Source of the DNA: G963676655 sp963676655
GTDB taxonomy: Bacteria; Verrucomicrobiota; Lentisphaeria; Victivallales; Victivallaceae
Reading direction: 5' to 3'
Length of the DNA: 64,000 nucleotides
NCBI GenBank assembly: GCA_963676655.2
Contig: CAXXKX010000003.1
Coordinates: forward strand, 5,580,001 to 5,644,000
Numbering within the stretch: position 1 is the first letter of the stretch; the number at the start of each line of letters is the position of its first letter. The notes beneath the pieces were generated by a model that was not told the DNA's origin, searched no databases, and was given only the letters and a program-made list of their open reading frames with translations. A program made the translations under genes and the position numbers. Shown here one piece after another: positions 42,304 to 52,043 of this stretch.

Positions 42304-44961
42304 ATGGCTGTTGCTGATAATTTATATAATCAGGAAACTCAGGACTGGTTGGAATCAATCGACGAAGTTCTGTTGCGCTGCGGCCCGGAACGGGTGGCGG
42401 AACTCTTGCGGGAACTTTCTGAATACGCGGATCGGCAGGGGGTGAAAACCCCGTTCTCCGGCAATACTCCGTACATCAATACAATTCCTCTCGATCAGCA
42501 GATGCCTTATCCCGGCGACCTGGAACTTGAAAAAAAGATTCAGAATCTGATTCGCTGGAACGCGATGGCAATGGTGGTCAAGGCAAATCGCGAGGAGAAA
42601 GGCATCGGCGGACATATCGCCACCTATGCTTCCGCCTCCACGTTGTATGAAGTGGCGTTCAACCATTTTATTCGCGGTTATACTGAAGGAAAACCGGGGG
42701 ATTTTGTTTATTATCAGGGCCATGCCTCGCCCGGTATTTATGCCCGGGCTTTTCTCGAAGGGCGGATTCCGATCAAACAGCTTGGGAATTTCCGGCACGA
42801 ACTGCATGACAGCCCCGGCTTGTCATCTTACCCGCATCCCTGGCTGATGCCGGACTTCTGGCAATTCCCGACCGTTTCGATGGGCCTCGGGCCGATTCAG
42901 GCGATATTCCACGCCCATTTTATCAAGTATCTTGAAGATCGCGGCCTGAAAGAGCCGTCCGGGCAACGGATCTGGGGGTTCCTCGGTGACGGTGAAACCG
43001 ACGAACCCGAATCTCTTGGAGCGCTGACGCTGGCGTCACGGGAAAAGCTGGATAACCTGACCTTTATTGTCAACTGCAATCTGCAGCGGCTTGACGGCCC
43101 GGTGCGCGGCAACGGCAAGGTTATTCAGGAACTGGAATCCGCGTTCAAAGGCGCGGGCTGGAATGTCATAAAAGTTGTCTGGGGCAGTGAATGGGACGAC
43201 TTGCTGGCTAAAGACAAATCAGGCATGCTGCTGAAACGCCTGAATGAAACAGTCGACGGTCAATGGCAGAAATACACGGTTGAAGACGGCGCTTATTTCC
43301 GGAATGATTTTTTCGGCGTCGATCCGCAATTGCTGGAACTGGTCGGCGACAGGTCGGATGATGATCTGAAAAAGCTATCCCGCGGCGGTCACGACCATGA
43401 GAAAGTGTATAATGCCATTCGTACCGCGCTGGATGACCCAAAAGGTCCGACTGTAATATTGGCTCAGACCGTTAAGGGATTCGGCATGGGCAGCGGCGGC
43501 GAAGCGATGAATATGACCCATAACCAGAAGATTTTGAACGAAAAACAATTGCTGGAATTTCGCGACCGTTTCGACATTCCGTTAACCGATGACGAGGTTA
43601 AAGATCTGCCGTTTTACCGTTTCCCGGATGATAGCAGGGAATATAAATATCTGATCGGCAGACGCGAAACTCTAGGCGGCTTTAATCCGGTCCGGCTGCC
43701 GTTGCGGTCCAAATTGAAGGCCTTTGAATTGAAATATTTTCAGGAGTTTCTCGACGGCACCGGGGAACGGGAGGTTTCCACGACAATGGCTTACGTCAGA
43801 ATGCTGTCGCAATTGCTGGGGCAGCAGGAACTCGGCAGATATGTCGTGCCGATCGTCCCGGACGAGGCCCGGACCTTCGGGATGGAATCATTGTTCCGCC
43901 AGTGCGGCATCTACGCGCATCAGGGCCAGCTTTATGAGCCGGTCGACAGTGAAAACCTGCTGTATTACAAAGAGATTACCGACGGCCAGATTATCGAGGA
44001 AGGCATCAACGAATCCGGTTCGCTTTCGACTTTTATCGCCGCCGGAACCTCATATTCAAACCATGATATTCCAATGATCCCGTTTTTTACCTTTTATTCA
44101 ATGTTCGGTTTACAGCGGGTCGGGGATCTGATTTGGGCCGCGGCGGAAAGCCGCTGTAAGGGCTTCCTGGTCGGCGCTACTTCCGGTCGGACCACTCTGG
44201 CCGGGGAGGGCTTGCAGCATCAGGACGGCAACAGTCATTTGCTGGCTTATCCGGTGCCGAACCTGTTGACTTACGACCCGGCTTATGCTTATGAGATCGC
44301 GGTGATTGTTCAGGATGGTATTCGCCGCATGTATGAAGTCGGAGAGGATATTTTCTACTACCTGACCGTGGTTAACGAGAATTACGCGCAGCCGGCAATG
44401 CCAAAGGGAGTGGAATCCGGTATCTTGCAAGGGCTGTATCTTTTCTCCCCAGCGGCGGACGGTAAGCCGGAAGTCCAGTTGTTCGGCAGCGGCGCAATCC
44501 TGAATGAAGCGTTGAAAGCGCAAAAGATCCTGGCTGGCCAATATAACGTTCACGCGGCGGTGTGGTCGGCAACCAGTTACAAATTATTGCACGACGGTGC
44601 ATTGGAAACTGAGCGCTGGAACCGGTTGCATCCGGATGAAGCGCCGAAAACTTCATATCTTGAGAATACGTTGGCCGGAGTTTCCGGCCCTTTCATCGCC
44701 GCCTGCGACTATGTAAAAGCGGTGCCGTTATCCGTGGCTAACTGGATTCCGGGTAAGTTTACAGTGCTGGGAACGGACGGTTTCGGGCGTAGTGACGGGC
44801 GTGAGTCGCTGCGGGAGTTCTTCGAAGTTGACGCCGCCAACATTGTCCTGGCTGCGCTCTATGAATTGAGCCTGGCCGGAATGGTGGCGGATAAACTGGT
44901 CAAACAGGCTGTCGAAGACCTTAAACTGGACCCCGATAAAGCTAATCCATTATTATCTTGA
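42304..44961 (+). CDS. aceE: Pyruvate dehydrogenase E1 (homodimeric)
   Basis: 885 residues, near the 887 of E. coli. The thiamine diphosphate motif GDGETDEPESLGA-(N)-NCN lies near 225-260; the GHASPGIYARAFLEGR, TMAYVRMLSQLL and GTDGFGRSDGRE stretches are diagnostic. It decarboxylates pyruvate and reductively acetylates AceF. Start ATG 42304 after AAGGGGG. AceF follows 13 bp later; E3 is not in the window. Confidence 0.97.
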   Translation: MAVADNLYNQETQDWLESIDEVLLRCGPERVAELLRELSEYADRQGVKTPFSGNTPYINTIPLDQQMPYPGDLELEKKIQNLIRWNAMAMVVKANREEKGIGGHIATYASASTLYEVAFNHFIRGYTEGKPGDFVYYQGHASPGIYARAFLEGRIPIKQLGNFRHELHDSPGLSSYPHPWLMPDFWQFPTVSMGLGPIQAIFHAHFIKYLEDRGLKEPSGQRIWGFLGDGETDEPESLGALTLASREKLDNLTFIVNCNLQRLDGPVRGNGKVIQELESAFKGAGWNVIKVVWGSEWDDLLAKDKSGMLLKRLNETVDGQWQKYTVEDGAYFRNDFFGVDPQLLELVGDRSDDDLKKLSRGGHDHEKVYNAIRTALDDPKGPTVILAQTVKGFGMGSGGEAMNMTHNQKILNEKQLLEFRDRFDIPLTDDEVKDLPFYRFPDDSREYKYLIGRRETLGGFNPVRLPLRSKLKAFELKYFQEFLDGTGEREVSTTMAYVRMLSQLLGQQELGRYVVPIVPDEARTFGMESLFRQCGIYAHQGQLYEPVDSENLLYYKEITDGQIIEEGINESGSLSTFIAAGTSYSNHDIPMIPFFTFYSMFGLQRVGDLIWAAAESRCKGFLVGATSGRTTLAGEGLQHQDGNSHLLAYPVPNLLTYDPAYAYEIAVIVQDGIRRMYEVGEDIFYYLTVVNENYAQPAMPKGVESGILQGLYLFSPAADGKPEVQLFGSGAILNEALKAQKILAGQYNVHAAVWSATSYKLLHDGALETERWNRLHPDEAPKTSYLENTLAGVSGPFIAACDYVKAVPLSVANWIPGKFTVLGTDGFGRSDGRESLREFFEVDAANIVLAALYELSLAGMVADKLVKQAVEDLKLDPDKANPLLS

Positions 44962-44974
44962 GGAGGATTTTTAA

Positions 44975-46243
44975 ATGTCACAGACGATAAAACTGCCGGG
45001 ACTCGGAGAAGCGATAGATTCGATAGAAGTAGTCAAAGTGCTGGTCAAAGCCGGCGATACGCTGACAAAAGAGCAGGTCATTTTGGAACTCGAATCCGGT
45101 AAAGCGGTACTTGAGTTACCTAGTCCGGTTGCCGGAAAAATTGAGAAAGTGTTGGTCAAAGCCGGACAGGAATTAAAAGTCGGAGCTCCTTTAATGGAAG
45201 TAGCCGTGACCGATGCCGCGGAACCCAAGCCCCAGGCGGCTCCGCCTGAAAAGAAAACCGCACCAACTCCTCCCACAAAGCCGGTCGAGAAAAAAGCAGT
45301 ATCCCCACCACCTGAAAAAACGGTTGAAAAAGCCCCCTCTAAACCGGAAGACGAACCAAAGGACCGGATTCCGGCCGCACCGCTGGTCAGGCGGATTGCC
45401 CGCCAGCTTGGGGTGGATTTGCACTCGGTTACGGGCTCCGGCCCGGACGGCCTGGTTACGGTCAATGATGTGACTGGCGCCGCGTCTAAGACCAGTGTAA
45501 GCGCCGCCCCGGTTGATCTGCCGAAGCTGCCGCGTTTTGAAGCTTGGGGGGAAGTCGAGCGCGAGAAGATGAGCAAGGTCCGCTATGAAACCGCGCGGCA
45601 AGTAACCCGTTGCTGGTCTCAGATTCCGATGGTGACCATCTTCGGCGAAGCCGATATTGCCAAGCTGGAGGAGATGTGCGACAAGTACGCAAAAGACGCC
45701 AGCCTCAAAGGCGGACACCTGACGGTGGCGGTGATGATCGTTAAAATTGTCGCGGAAGCCTTGAAGGTTTTTCCGCAATTCAACGCCTCGGTCGATATGG
45801 AAAACCGGGAATTTATCTACAAGCAGTATTACAATGTCGGAATTGCCGTCAGTACGCAGAATGGTCTGTATGTTCCGGTCCTAAAAGATCTCGACCGGAA
45901 AAACATGCTGGAAGTCGCCGCTGATGTCAGCGCGATCGCGAAAAAGACCCGTGCGGGTAAATTGGCCCCGGAAGATTTGCAGGGCGGCTGCTGTACCGTA
46001 ACCAACCTCGGAAATATTGTCGGGACTCATTTTACCCCGCTGGTCAATTATCCAGAAGTGGCGATCCTTGGAATGGGCCGCGCTTTCACTCGTCCCGCTT
46101 ATGTCAAAGATGAATTGCAGCCGGAAGATATCCTGCCGTTGTCACTCTCCTACGACCACCGTATGATCGATGGCGCGGACGGCGCGAGTTTCCTGAAATG
46201 GATAATCCAGACAATCGAGGCCCCGGATATTCTGATCCCTTGA
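44975..46243 (+). CDS. aceF: Dihydrolipoamide acetyltransferase E2
   Basis: 422 residues: one lipoyl domain (1-78) with Lys43 in ESGKAVLEL; a Pro/Lys/Ala-rich linker (~82-130); a peripheral-subunit-binding domain (~131-168, APLVRRIARQLG and GPDGLVTVNDV); and a catalytic domain ending SYDHRMIDGADGASF with the catalytic His. It moves acetyl to CoA in the pyruvate dehydrogenase complex. It has a single lipoyl domain, whereas E. coli has three. GAGGAG precedes the ATG. Lipoylation would depend on lipA at 56148. Confidence 0.96.
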   Translation: MSQTIKLPGLGEAIDSIEVVKVLVKAGDTLTKEQVILELESGKAVLELPSPVAGKIEKVLVKAGQELKVGAPLMEVAVTDAAEPKPQAAPPEKKTAPTPPTKPVEKKAVSPPPEKTVEKAPSKPEDEPKDRIPAAPLVRRIARQLGVDLHSVTGSGPDGLVTVNDVTGAASKTSVSAAPVDLPKLPRFEAWGEVEREKMSKVRYETARQVTRCWSQIPMVTIFGEADIAKLEEMCDKYAKDASLKGGHLTVAVMIVKIVAEALKVFPQFNASVDMENREFIYKQYYNVGIAVSTQNGLYVPVLKDLDRKNMLEVAADVSAIAKKTRAGKLAPEDLQGGCCTVTNLGNIVGTHFTPLVNYPEVAILGMGRAFTRPAYVKDELQPEDILPLSLSYDHRMIDGADGASFLKWIIQTIEAPDILIP

Positions 46244-46283
46244 TCGTTTCAGAATGGGCCCTCTTCGTTTAATGGCTGAACCG

Positions 46284-49200
46284 TTATTTTAGCGGTTTGA
46301 TTTCAACGCATCTAACTTCGTAATTGCCGGTTTTATCCGGGATTATTTCAATAAAAGTGAAATCCCGTTTTGCCAGCGGAACCGTCAGCGTATTGCCGGA
46401 TATTTTAAGTTTGCCGCCGGGATTGACGAGTTTTCCGCTTTTCCCGAACAGCTTTTGGGGATTGATCGTGAAAACCGCGTCTTTTGCGGTAAAATCCCAG
46501 TTGGCGGGCGTCAGGATCGCTTTTTTCTTGTCATGCTTGATGTAAGCGCTGACCAGAATTTTCTTGTCGTAACAAATAATCGCGCCGTCATTGTCCCAAT
46601 AAGGCAGGAAGTCGGTATCGGTCCACCATTGGTCGATATAATCCCAGAAAGGCCAGATTTCTTTGCGTCCGATTGCCGGGAGAACCTGATGGGGCAGGGT
46701 GATTGCCAGGACTTCCCGCAGCGGTGAAACATAACCTATTCGCGCTGATTTCCAGTCGTAATAATAACTGGCGAAGAATACAAATGGATTGCCGAACTGG
46801 ATTTTCATATCTCTGGCCCGGAAAAATTCCGGCGTGATTCTCGAATACCCGCGGGCTTGTTCGGCATACCACGATTCCCCCTCGGTATTCACGTCGGTAA
46901 AACTGTCGGTTCCCGGATAATTCAACCCGTGCAGGAACAGGACACCGTTTCTGCCGCCAGTATGGTAGTGCGTGTAAACTCTTTTGAAAACTTCGCGCAT
47001 CGCGAATATATTGGCGGTCGGGATTCGTTTGCCGTCTTTTACGTATCCGGCGTTCTGGAAAGGACTGGTGGACCCGTAGGGACGAGAGACGTCAAGATAT
47101 ACGCCGTCATATCCCAGTTTGTCGTGCACCATCGCGGCGGCCCAGATGGTGTAATCTTTGAACGAACTTTTAGGATTGCAGAAAAGAGCCGGGCCTCGCG
47201 GTGTGTTCCAGACTTCTCCCGGATGATTGCGCCATTCCGCTTCAAACGCCTTGAAAAACGGTATTTGGGTGCCCGCATAGCTGAAGCAGAAGTATGGAAC
47301 CAGTTTCAGTCCATATTCACGCAGAGACTTCATGCGGCGCTGAACGCTTTTCAATGGGAAAAATGTCTTCGGATAGCACAGCGGCTTCAGATCCCAGTAA
47401 GAAAGTCCTTCGGTGACGAATACGCGTTTTTTGAATCCCTCCATCGCGCCATCTTTACCTTCGATTGTCGTATGCCATATTTTGGGATTTTTCGGGCGCG
47501 GTTTCATCGGAGTCGCCTGATAAGCGATGTCATAGTTCAGATCTTCGTTGAGCTTAACTGGTTTGCTGACCAGATGCAGCTGCTTGATCCGGGCATTCGG
47601 GGTTTTGACATAAGTATAGCGTTTCTTGCCCATGAAACATTCATCCGAATCGATCATAAGAGAAAAACCGCTTTTGTCGCCGCCGGTCCATAACTGATGC
47701 ATCATGGTTTCCGGCCATTGCCAGCCGTATACGCTGCTGTGACAATTGACAAATTTAGGTTTGTCAGGTGTTTCCTGCTTGAATTTATTCCCCAGGTACG
47801 CACAGTAAATTTCATCTTTAATCAGCGCGTTGCCGCGGGCATAATAAGAATTCTTGAGCTTGAACGGAAATTCGAGCGTAAGATTATCCAGAGTGGCGGC
47901 GGGATTCTTGTGAACCTTGAATTTCCACATAGAGAACCCGTCGTATTCAATCGCGACCGATCCGCTTAACTTGACCGGTCCGGCGTTGCCGGAAAAGGTA
48001 TAGGTGACTAATCCGGGTTTACGACTTTGCATTTTTAGCGGCGACCAGACCGGTTTGACGGCGCGTCCGTTTACTTTACAGGCGATTTGCGGCGGTCTGG
48101 TAAAGATTTCTTTGCCCAGGATATTTATCTTTTCCGGCAGCCCGCTGTTTGCCAGTGTGTAGACCCGTTCCGTGACCATCACCCGGTTTTTAACTGCTTT
48201 GACCGGAGTCCACGGCGGCGGGATTTCCTCTGTTATGCCGATTTTATTGTTCCACCACGGCACTTTTTGCAAATCGGGAACAACCAGTTCGGCCATGGTG
48301 GCGGCATAGAAATCCTTGCTGGATGCATTTTTCTTAACTTCGCACCAGACTTCATATTCTCCCGGTTTGATATCCGCAATACTGAACTGCTGCATTTCAC
48401 TTAATTTTTGTCGCGGCAGTTGCAGGTTTTTCTTGAATACGGTATTTCCGCCCTTTTTCCTGATCGTGAATGCCGCGGTTACTTTCGCTGCCGGGATTGT
48501 TATATCTTTGGCGTTAAGAATTACATACAGCAATTTTTTTCCATGAAGCGGCGCAATGCTCATTTTGAACGAAGGTTTGCAGTTAAACGGGATCTTAAGC
48601 GCTGAATACAAATCTCCGGTTTGGGTATTGAACGCCAGCACGGTCAGTTGAAAATCCGATGGCGTTGTTACTGAAAGTCGTCCTTTGATCTCGAATTTCT
48701 GTGATTTTCCGGCTGCCACGTCAATAACTTTGGTACTGGAAAAGCGAACCGGATGCTGATTTTTGTCTTCCGCCAGAGCGACTATCCGGAGTCGGGCCTT
48801 GGTCGGACTGTTGACCGTGGCTGAAATCCTGATCTGACCGTTATTCAAGTCGCCGACGCTGTCATACCTGACTGCCGGGATTTTTTCGCTAAAGATCAGA
48901 TTGCCGAAACCTTTATAATCATTGAAAACCTTGACCGGCGACCAGGTGGTCCAGTCGGCTGATTTGCGTCGGGCTTCATCGTTCCCGGCGGCGTAATCGG
49001 CATTGAAGTTGACTTTCCAGATATCCCCGGTCTTCGGTGTGACGTTGAAGTTTTTAAACGGGATCGCCGTTTCCGTGGTCCATATCGTTTTGCCGAAAGT
49101 CAGAACCCCGCCGACGGTTTCGCCGCTGTCACGGAATTGACTGATGTATTGAAGCATGGGGTTTCTCGGAACCAGGATTCCTCCGGCCGGGGTGCCGTAG

Positions 49201-50183
49201 AAATGGAACAGATCACTTTGCGGTGATTTCAACCAGATTTCCTGGGCGTCAACGTGTTGAGTAAAGATCAATTTACCTTTTTTATCTTTGCCCGCGTTAA
49301 ATGGCTTGATGCGTATACTATCGGTTCCGAAGTAAATGTTTTTTGCATCATAACAGGCTGATACAAAAGGTTGTTTCGGACTCATTTTCTGCGTGTCCAG
49401 TTCAACGAACCCGGTGGTGTTTGGAAAGTTTTTCCATTCTTTTACGTCCAATGTTCCATCCATCCGGGGCGACTTTTCAGTCTTCACGCAGAACAGCAGC
49501 GGCAGTTTGCTTTTTGCCAGAAGGGAATCCATTGCTTTCAACTCCCCCGCCAGTTTACGCAAACTGGCGGTCGGCATCATGGAGGACTGGTCAAAATCAA
49601 TGTCGCCGGTAATCAGGAAAGCCGGAGCAATTCTCGCAACTTTAAAATTTTCACCTTTGACATCAACTGATTCCGGCGCATCACATTCAAATGAAAATTT
49701 CTGCCATTTATCGGAGTTAACTTTCAGCTCCTGGCTAATTATTGACTTCAGATAGGCTTTTTTAGAATATAAAAGAACCTGGAACTTGAAAATACCGCTA
49801 CCCTTTAACCAGGTCGAAACGGTGTATTTACCGGGTTGATAATTTTGCTTTGGCCGGATCCGGATGTAAAGCTGAACCCGTTCCTTGCAGCCTTTGACCG
49901 ACATGTAGTTATTGCCGTGAATTGCTTGCGCCGGATCACTTGCTACCGAAACATAATCTTTGAATTTTTTCGGGACGCCGGCTCCTTTGGCGGAATTTCC
50001 CTTTTCGTCCATTGTTTCGTAACTTGAGTCTAAAATAATCTCTTCGCCCGGATAAATGAACTTATCGATGTTTTGTGCTTTTGTCGTTACATCTGCTTGA
50101 GAGACTAAAGTACATAGCAGAAGGCAGCATGAGCTTGAAAGAAGTTTAAAAAATTTTGGTGATGTGATCATAGCGCTTATCAT
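46284..50183 (-). CDS. Giant secreted glycoside-hydrolase-like protein
   Basis: 1299 residues with an N-terminal signal peptide (~1-31, ends SQADV). A carbohydrate-binding beta-sandwich (~30-190) and a CBM9-like segment (~240-440, RMDGTLDVKEWKNFP) are followed by Ig-like domains (~440-620) and a large C-terminal TIM-barrel-like part (~880-1290, KLVPYFCFSYAG, GYDGVYLDVSRPYG). It resembles DUF6067-type proteins, thought to be glycosidases related to GH families; identity is not certain. Exported; cleaves or binds mannose-type glycans by operon context. Possible starts at residues 1 or 5; neither has a clear ribosome site. Confidence 0.6.
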   Translation of the reverse strand: MISAMITSPKFFKLLSSSCCLLLCTLVSQADVTTKAQNIDKFIYPGEEIILDSSYETMDEKGNSAKGAGVPKKFKDYVSVASDPAQAIHGNNYMSVKGCKERVQLYIRIRPKQNYQPGKYTVSTWLKGSGIFKFQVLLYSKKAYLKSIISQELKVNSDKWQKFSFECDAPESVDVKGENFKVARIAPAFLITGDIDFDQSSMMPTASLRKLAGELKAMDSLLAKSKLPLLFCVKTEKSPRMDGTLDVKEWKNFPNTTGFVELDTQKMSPKQPFVSACYDAKNIYFGTDSIRIKPFNAGKDKKGKLIFTQHVDAQEIWLKSPQSDLFHFYGTPAGGILVPRNPMLQYISQFRDSGETVGGVLTFGKTIWTTETAIPFKNFNVTPKTGDIWKVNFNADYAAGNDEARRKSADWTTWSPVKVFNDYKGFGNLIFSEKIPAVRYDSVGDLNNGQIRISATVNSPTKARLRIVALAEDKNQHPVRFSSTKVIDVAAGKSQKFEIKGRLSVTTPSDFQLTVLAFNTQTGDLYSALKIPFNCKPSFKMSIAPLHGKKLLYVILNAKDITIPAAKVTAAFTIRKKGGNTVFKKNLQLPRQKLSEMQQFSIADIKPGEYEVWCEVKKNASSKDFYAATMAELVVPDLQKVPWWNNKIGITEEIPPPWTPVKAVKNRVMVTERVYTLANSGLPEKINILGKEIFTRPPQIACKVNGRAVKPVWSPLKMQSRKPGLVTYTFSGNAGPVKLSGSVAIEYDGFSMWKFKVHKNPAATLDNLTLEFPFKLKNSYYARGNALIKDEIYCAYLGNKFKQETPDKPKFVNCHSSVYGWQWPETMMHQLWTGGDKSGFSLMIDSDECFMGKKRYTYVKTPNARIKQLHLVSKPVKLNEDLNYDIAYQATPMKPRPKNPKIWHTTIEGKDGAMEGFKKRVFVTEGLSYWDLKPLCYPKTFFPLKSVQRRMKSLREYGLKLVPYFCFSYAGTQIPFFKAFEAEWRNHPGEVWNTPRGPALFCNPKSSFKDYTIWAAAMVHDKLGYDGVYLDVSRPYGSTSPFQNAGYVKDGKRIPTANIFAMREVFKRVYTHYHTGGRNGVLFLHGLNYPGTDSFTDVNTEGESWYAEQARGYSRITPEFFRARDMKIQFGNPFVFFASYYYDWKSARIGYVSPLREVLAITLPHQVLPAIGRKEIWPFWDYIDQWWTDTDFLPYWDNDGAIICYDKKILVSAYIKHDKKKAILTPANWDFTAKDAVFTINPQKLFGKSGKLVNPGGKLKISGNTLTVPLAKRDFTFIEIIPDKTGNYEVRCVEIKPLK

Positions 50184-50202
50184 TTTTTTTGATTAATTAA
50201 GA

Positions 50203-50922
50203 TTAATTGAAATTGAAGGATGAAACAATGCCAAGATCGAATTTAAAAGCGCCGTAAAGCTCCATCGGGCTGTTTGATTCAGCATGGCCGTCTGCGCACC
50301 AGACGTTTACTCGTCCTGCATGTCTGGCGTGAGGAGCGTAAGATGGATTGGAGCCGCTTCCGGTGAATACGTACATCGCACTGGTCTGAAGGTTCTTGTT
50401 CAGGTTGATCGAGTCTCCGTACAGAACAAATTTTGACGGAGTCAAGCCCAGGCCGTCATCCATCTTTTTGGTATCGGAGATCCGATAGGCAAAAGGACCG
50501 CCGGCAGCAAGAGAGTCTTTATAATCAACTCCGCGCCGCATACCGTAAGTATAATAAGGCCAATGACCGTAACTGCCGATCAGAGTGGCCTGAACAAAAT
50601 TGAATGGTTTCCACGACGGACACATATAGGCGTCACAACGTTTAAGCAGTCCCTGGCCTATAGTTACAGTCGAGTTGTCCGCGATCTTATCAACCAGATA
50701 GTAGGAGGAAATATACGGATTGGTGTTTGGCGGCGCGAATCCTTTGAAATCATTTGCGTATTGCAAAGTGGCTAATCCTAGCTGTTTTAAATTATTCACG
50801 CACTTTATGGCCCGGGCTTTGTCCCGCGCCTGGTTGAGCGCCGGCAGTAACATACTGGCGAGGATAGCTATGATTGCGATTACTACGAGTAATTCGATTA
50901 GTGTGAATTTGCGGCTTTTCAT
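50203..50922 (-). CDS. Pseudopilin-type protein with Lentisphaerota signature
   Basis: 239 residues. The N-terminal signal is FTLIELLVVIAIIAIL, followed by the type II pseudopilin continuation (MLLPALNQARDKA). The residue before Phe is Lys where prepilin peptidase normally needs Gly. The C-terminus ends in HARHAGRVNVWCADGHAES, the H-x-G-x-N-x-x-x-x-D-G-H block common in PVC pseudopilins. It lies in a sugar operon, so it may help export or dock the secreted glycosidase. Confidence 0.85.
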   Translation of the reverse strand: MKSRKFTLIELLVVIAIIAILASMLLPALNQARDKARAIKCVNNLKQLGLATLQYANDFKGFAPPNTNPYISSYYLVDKIADNSTVTIGQGLLKRCDAYMCPSWKPFNFVQATLIGSYGHWPYYTYGMRRGVDYKDSLAAGGPFAYRISDTKKMDDGLGLTPSKFVLYGDSINLNKNLQTSAMYVFTGSGSNPSYAPHARHAGRVNVWCADGHAESNSPMELYGAFKFDLGIVSSFNFN

Positions 50923-50943
50923 TTTGGTTCCCTTTCTGTTAAG

Positions 50944-52026
50944 TTAAACTTTGAACTTCATTATATAATCAATGGTATCTTTCAATTTCACGGTAGCCAG
51001 ACAGCAGTACAGGTCCCTGGCACCATAGTAAATATAAATTTCATCCCCGACAACCACATTGGCGGTCGGAAAGATGCAGTTGGCGTAATGGCCTTTTCCG
51101 GGAGTTCCGGTTTCATATTCAAGTTCCGGTTCCATGACCGGACGCGGGGAACGGGCAATTACTTTGCGCGGGTCATGACGATCCAGCATCATCAGGCCGA
51201 CCCGGTATTTTCCGCTCCGGTCGACTGCGTGATAAAAGGTCAGCCAGCCGTCATCGGTCGGAATCGGTACGCCTGAACCGCCAACTTTAAATCCTTCCCA
51301 TTCGTATTCAGGTTTTATCAGCAGTTGGTCATCCGGAATGTCCACCCCGTCTTCCATATTCCACGGCATATCCCGTTTGCCGGACCCGCAGCATTTCATG
51401 TCGTCGGAAAATGATATCCAGATTGCCCCGGGGCAATAGGTCAGCGGCAGAATCCATGGGATGAACGGGGTAGGGCGGTGCAGTATGGCGTATTTACCAT
51501 TGATCTTTTCCGGAAACAGGACAACATTGGCGTCACAGATATGCTCACTGGTTACCGGGCCGAGCCGTTTCACGTTTTTCCAGTCTTCGGTCACCGCTAT
51601 TCCGACTCGACGGAAATTTTCGGTCCAGGTCGGATTTATGTTTCCGTTGGGGCCGAGCCGTTTTATTCCTTTATTGAAATCCATGGTTTTCTGAGAACGT
51701 GCGGCGTAAACGATGTAATATTTTCCGTCAAGTTCCGTGATTCTGGAATCTTCGGTTGAGCCGTAATCAAAGTCATCGAAATTTTCCGAAGCCGGTAGGA
51801 ACGGCTCCGGGTTTTCCTCAAAATTAATGCCGTCCGTACTCTTTGCGTACCCCAGCACCATATCGCTTGGGTCTTCGCTTTTCAGGCTTGATGTGGTAAA
51901 TGTCATGTGAAACGCGCTGCCGTCGAAAACCACTCCGGGATTGCGCGCTTCGTCTCTTCCCCAAGGTCTGCTTTGCGATGGGCCTAAAATTGGATTTCCC
52001 GCATATTTTTTTACTTTTAGAGACAT
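50944..52026 (-). CDS. GH130 mannoside phosphorylase
   Basis: 360 residues. GH130 motifs: GRDEARNPGVVFDGSAF, AKSTDGINF, DYGSTEDSRI, WISFSDDMKCC and YGARDLYCC. These enzymes phosphorolyse beta-mannosides, giving mannose 1-phosphate. No signal peptide, so cytoplasmic, acting on imported oligosaccharides. Lies 17 bp after the regulator gene. Confidence 0.9.
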   Translation of the reverse strand: MSLKVKKYAGNPILGPSQSRPWGRDEARNPGVVFDGSAFHMTFTTSSLKSEDPSDMVLGYAKSTDGINFEENPEPFLPASENFDDFDYGSTEDSRITELDGKYYIVYAARSQKTMDFNKGIKRLGPNGNINPTWTENFRRVGIAVTEDWKNVKRLGPVTSEHICDANVVLFPEKINGKYAILHRPTPFIPWILPLTYCPGAIWISFSDDMKCCGSGKRDMPWNMEDGVDIPDDQLLIKPEYEWEGFKVGGSGVPIPTDDGWLTFYHAVDRSGKYRVGLMMLDRHDPRKVIARSPRPVMEPELEYETGTPGKGHYANCIFPTANVVVGDEIYIYYGARDLYCCLATVKLKDTIDYIMKFKV

Positions 52027-52043
52027 TTTTTTCCTGAATATCG

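Noticed and set aside
44110..44656. Reverse frames of over 90 residues inside aceE
   Set aside because: They are shadows of a high-GC coding region with strong forward family match.
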